Assembly (NCBI GenBank): GCA_027033555.1 | Contig: JALVLE010000327.1 | Location: forward strand, 1-8,332 | Direction: 5' to 3' | DNA length: 8,332 nt | DNA from: Caldifarciminota bacterium | Lineage (GTDB): Bacteria > Hydrothermota > Hydrothermia > UBA1063 > CAJXJZ01 | Shown here: piece by piece, positions 7,234 through 8,332 of the stretch | Layout of the letters: each line of letters starts with the position of its first letter | Numbering within the stretch: the stretch's first letter is position 1 | The notes under the pieces: generated by a model | The model's input: only the letters and a program-made list of their open reading frames with translations | Told to the model about the DNA's origin: nothing | Database searches by the model: none | Translations under genes and position numbers: made by a program

Positions 7234-8069
7234 TGGATGTTCCTGAGCTGTTCTCTTATTTTTTCAATTTCCTCTTTAAGAAGTATAACCTCATGCACAA
7301 TTTCGGGCTTATGAGTTTTGCTTCCCAGTGTAGTGAGCTCTCTTGTAATCTCCTGGGAAAGAAAGTCCAGTTTTTTTCCTTTTTCATCACCTTTTTGTCT
7401 TAAAATTTGTTTGAAATATTTAATGTGAGACTTCAATCTTTCTATTTCTTCTGAAACATCAAGTTTCAAAAGTAGAGCTGACAACATTTCACTGTCTTCA
7501 ATGCCTTTGCTTTTGTAAAGCTTCTCCGCTTCTATACGTTCCTTTTTCTTCATTCTATTGATTATATTAAGTTTTTTTGCTATAAGTTCAAGGCGCTCTC
7601 TCAAAAACTTTTCGGTCTTTTCCCCTTCTATTTTTCGCATTTCCAAAACTTTCAACAACGCTTCTTTAAAACATCGTTTTATAGCCCTTTTCTGAAGGGT
7701 ATTAAGTGATTCCCAGCTCCTGTGACGCACCAGATTAAGTTTGCTCAGATCAAAATATAAGACAAACGGTACGCCTTCAGTAATTATTGCCTTTTTCTTA
7801 AAATACTCAGAGGATTTGTTGATAAAATCATGAATTCTCTCAAATATTTCTTCCTCTTTTTCATCTATTTCCATCTTTACGGTGATTTTTCCCCTCTTAA
7901 AAATCTTTTTTATTTCCCGCTCAAGCTCAGCCCGGATGGAGTCCAGATAAGTGGGTATGTTGAAGCTTGTTTCCAGGTATCTGGAGTTTAAAGAAATGAT
8001 TTTTATATTCAATTCGTTTTTGCCCAATAAGCATCTTGACTCTCCATAACCGGTCATGCTTTGAAGCAT
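7230..8069 (-). CDS. yicC: YicC family endoribonuclease
   Basis: Seen: 279 residues, slightly shorter than the usual ~290. The N terminus MLQSMTGYG carries the family's hallmark SMTG[FY]G, followed by SLNSRYLE (26-33). The C-terminal DUF1732 part is clear: DVSEEIERLKSHI (204-216), GKKLDFLSQE (231-240), TTLGSK (246-251) and EIEKIREQLRNIQ (267-279). The middle (~120-200) is highly charged and probably helical or coiled-coil. Known: YicC proteins are widely conserved; the E. coli member has been reported as an RNA-cleaving enzyme acting on small RNA. The family commonly neighbours gmk, as here. Most relatives read N-T-[IL]-G-S-K near the C terminus; this copy has Thr246 in place of Asn. The start is supported by the motif position and by a GGAG 9 bases upstream, inside the end of glmS. 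Confidence 0.95.
   Translation of the reverse strand: MLQSMTGYGESRCLLGKNELNIKIISLNSRYLETSFNIPTYLDSIRAELEREIKKIFKRGKITVKMEIDEKEEEIFERIHDFINKSSEYFKKKAIITEGVPFVLYFDLSKLNLVRHRSWESLNTLQKRAIKRCFKEALLKVLEMRKIEGEKTEKFLRERLELIAKKLNIINRMKKKERIEAEKLYKSKGIEDSEMLSALLLKLDVSEEIERLKSHIKYFKQILRQKGDEKGKKLDFLSQEITRELTTLGSKTHKPEIVHEVILLKEEIEKIREQLRNIQ
7241..7244 (-). promoter_or_regulatory. Ribosome binding site of gmk
   Basis: On the minus strand, AGGA sits 7 bases before the gmk ATG (7233-7231), inside the last codons of yicC. It supports the chosen start and allows initiation within the overlapping gene pair. Confidence 0.6.
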
Positions 8070-8075
8070 TTATAT

Positions 8076-8332
8076 TTACTCCACAGTCACGCTCTTTGCC
8101 AGGTTCCTGGGCTTATCAACATCGCACCCTCTTTTTACTGCTATGTGGTAGGCCAGAAGTTGTAATGGGATGATAGTAATAATGGGCTCAAGTATTTCAG
8201 GAGTTTTAGGCACGTAGATTACGTGATTTACAAATTCCTTTATACTTTCATCTCCTTCTGTGGCAACTGCAATTATTTTTCCGCCACGGGATTTTATTTC
8301 CAGCAAATTATTTTTAGTTTTATCATATACAG
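8076..8332 (-). CDS. glmS: Glutamine--fructose-6-phosphate aminotransferase (isomerizing), C-terminal fragment cut by the window edge
   Basis: Makes glucosamine-6-phosphate from fructose-6-phosphate and glutamine, the first step toward UDP-GlcNAc for peptidoglycan and other envelope glycans. Seen: only the last 85 full codons are present; the frame stays open to the right edge, so the TTG at 8306 is an internal codon, not the start. The fragment covers the end of the second SIS (isomerase) domain: LEIKSRGGKIIAVATEGD, IIPLQLLAYHIA, and the near-invariant C-terminal tail CDVDKPRNLAKSVTVE. The Lys in NLAKSVTVE (codon 8094-8096) corresponds to the E. coli Lys603 that forms the Schiff base with the sugar. 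The glutaminase domain, promoter and any leader riboswitch are outside the window. Six bases separate its stop from yicC, so co-transcription is likely. Confidence 0.97.
   Translation of the reverse strand, partial: VYDKTKNNLLEIKSRGGKIIAVATEGDESIKEFVNHVIYVPKTPEILEPIITIIPLQLLAYHIAVKRGCDVDKPRNLAKSVTVE
8079..8082 (-). promoter_or_regulatory. Ribosome binding site of yicC
   Basis: On the minus strand, GGAG lies 9 bases upstream of the yicC ATG (8069-8067) and is formed by the last codons of glmS (GTG GAG TAA). It supports the yicC start and translation of yicC from the glmS mRNA. Confidence 0.6.

Noticed and set aside
8076..8306. Free-standing 76-residue gene starting at TTG 8306
   Set aside because: The frame is open to the window edge and the sequence is the C-terminal end of GlmS, so it is a fragment of a longer gene.

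Overview
The window is an AT-rich stretch of bacterial chromosome that is almost entirely coding. AGA/AGG arginine codons and ATA isoleucine codons are common, and each coding strand is visibly purine-rich, a pattern often seen in thermophiles. No gene fixes the taxonomy. A low-GC, probably thermophilic bacterium from a deep or candidate lineage is a reasonable guess, but it is inference. There are six genes, two of them cut by the window edges, and no intergenic gap is longer than about 20 bases.

Left block (+ strand, 2-6632): three tightly packed genes. The first is the 3' part of a GNAT-fold acetyltransferase of the CelD/Acetyltransf_6 (FemAB-like) type. The second is a 1206-residue P-loop STAND-type ATPase with a long TPR tail; its first ~305 residues look like two worn-down nucleotide-cyclase homology domains. 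The third is a 701-residue fusion of a medium-chain dehydrogenase and a Gfo/Idh/MocA oxidoreductase. The 11-base overlap and 18-base spacer suggest one transcription unit. The two enzymes belong to families often found in cell-envelope or exopolysaccharide loci, so the ATPase may be a sensor or regulator embedded in a glycan-modification operon. That role is inference.

Right block (- strand, 8332-6613): three housekeeping genes transcribed leftward. They are the C-terminal end of glmS (glucosamine-6-phosphate synthase), yicC (endoribonuclease YicC family) and gmk (guanylate kinase). Six bases separate glmS from yicC, and yicC and gmk overlap in an ATGA, so all three are probably co-transcribed. 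glmS makes the amino sugar that starts peptidoglycan and lipopolysaccharide precursors, and gmk feeds the GTP/dGTP pool.

The two blocks converge and their coding regions overlap by 20 bases (6613-6632), leaving no room for a conventional intergenic terminator. I see no RNA gene, CRISPR array, insertion sequence or clear attachment site. The least ordinary item is the STAND/TPR protein with its cyclase-like but catalytically eroded head.
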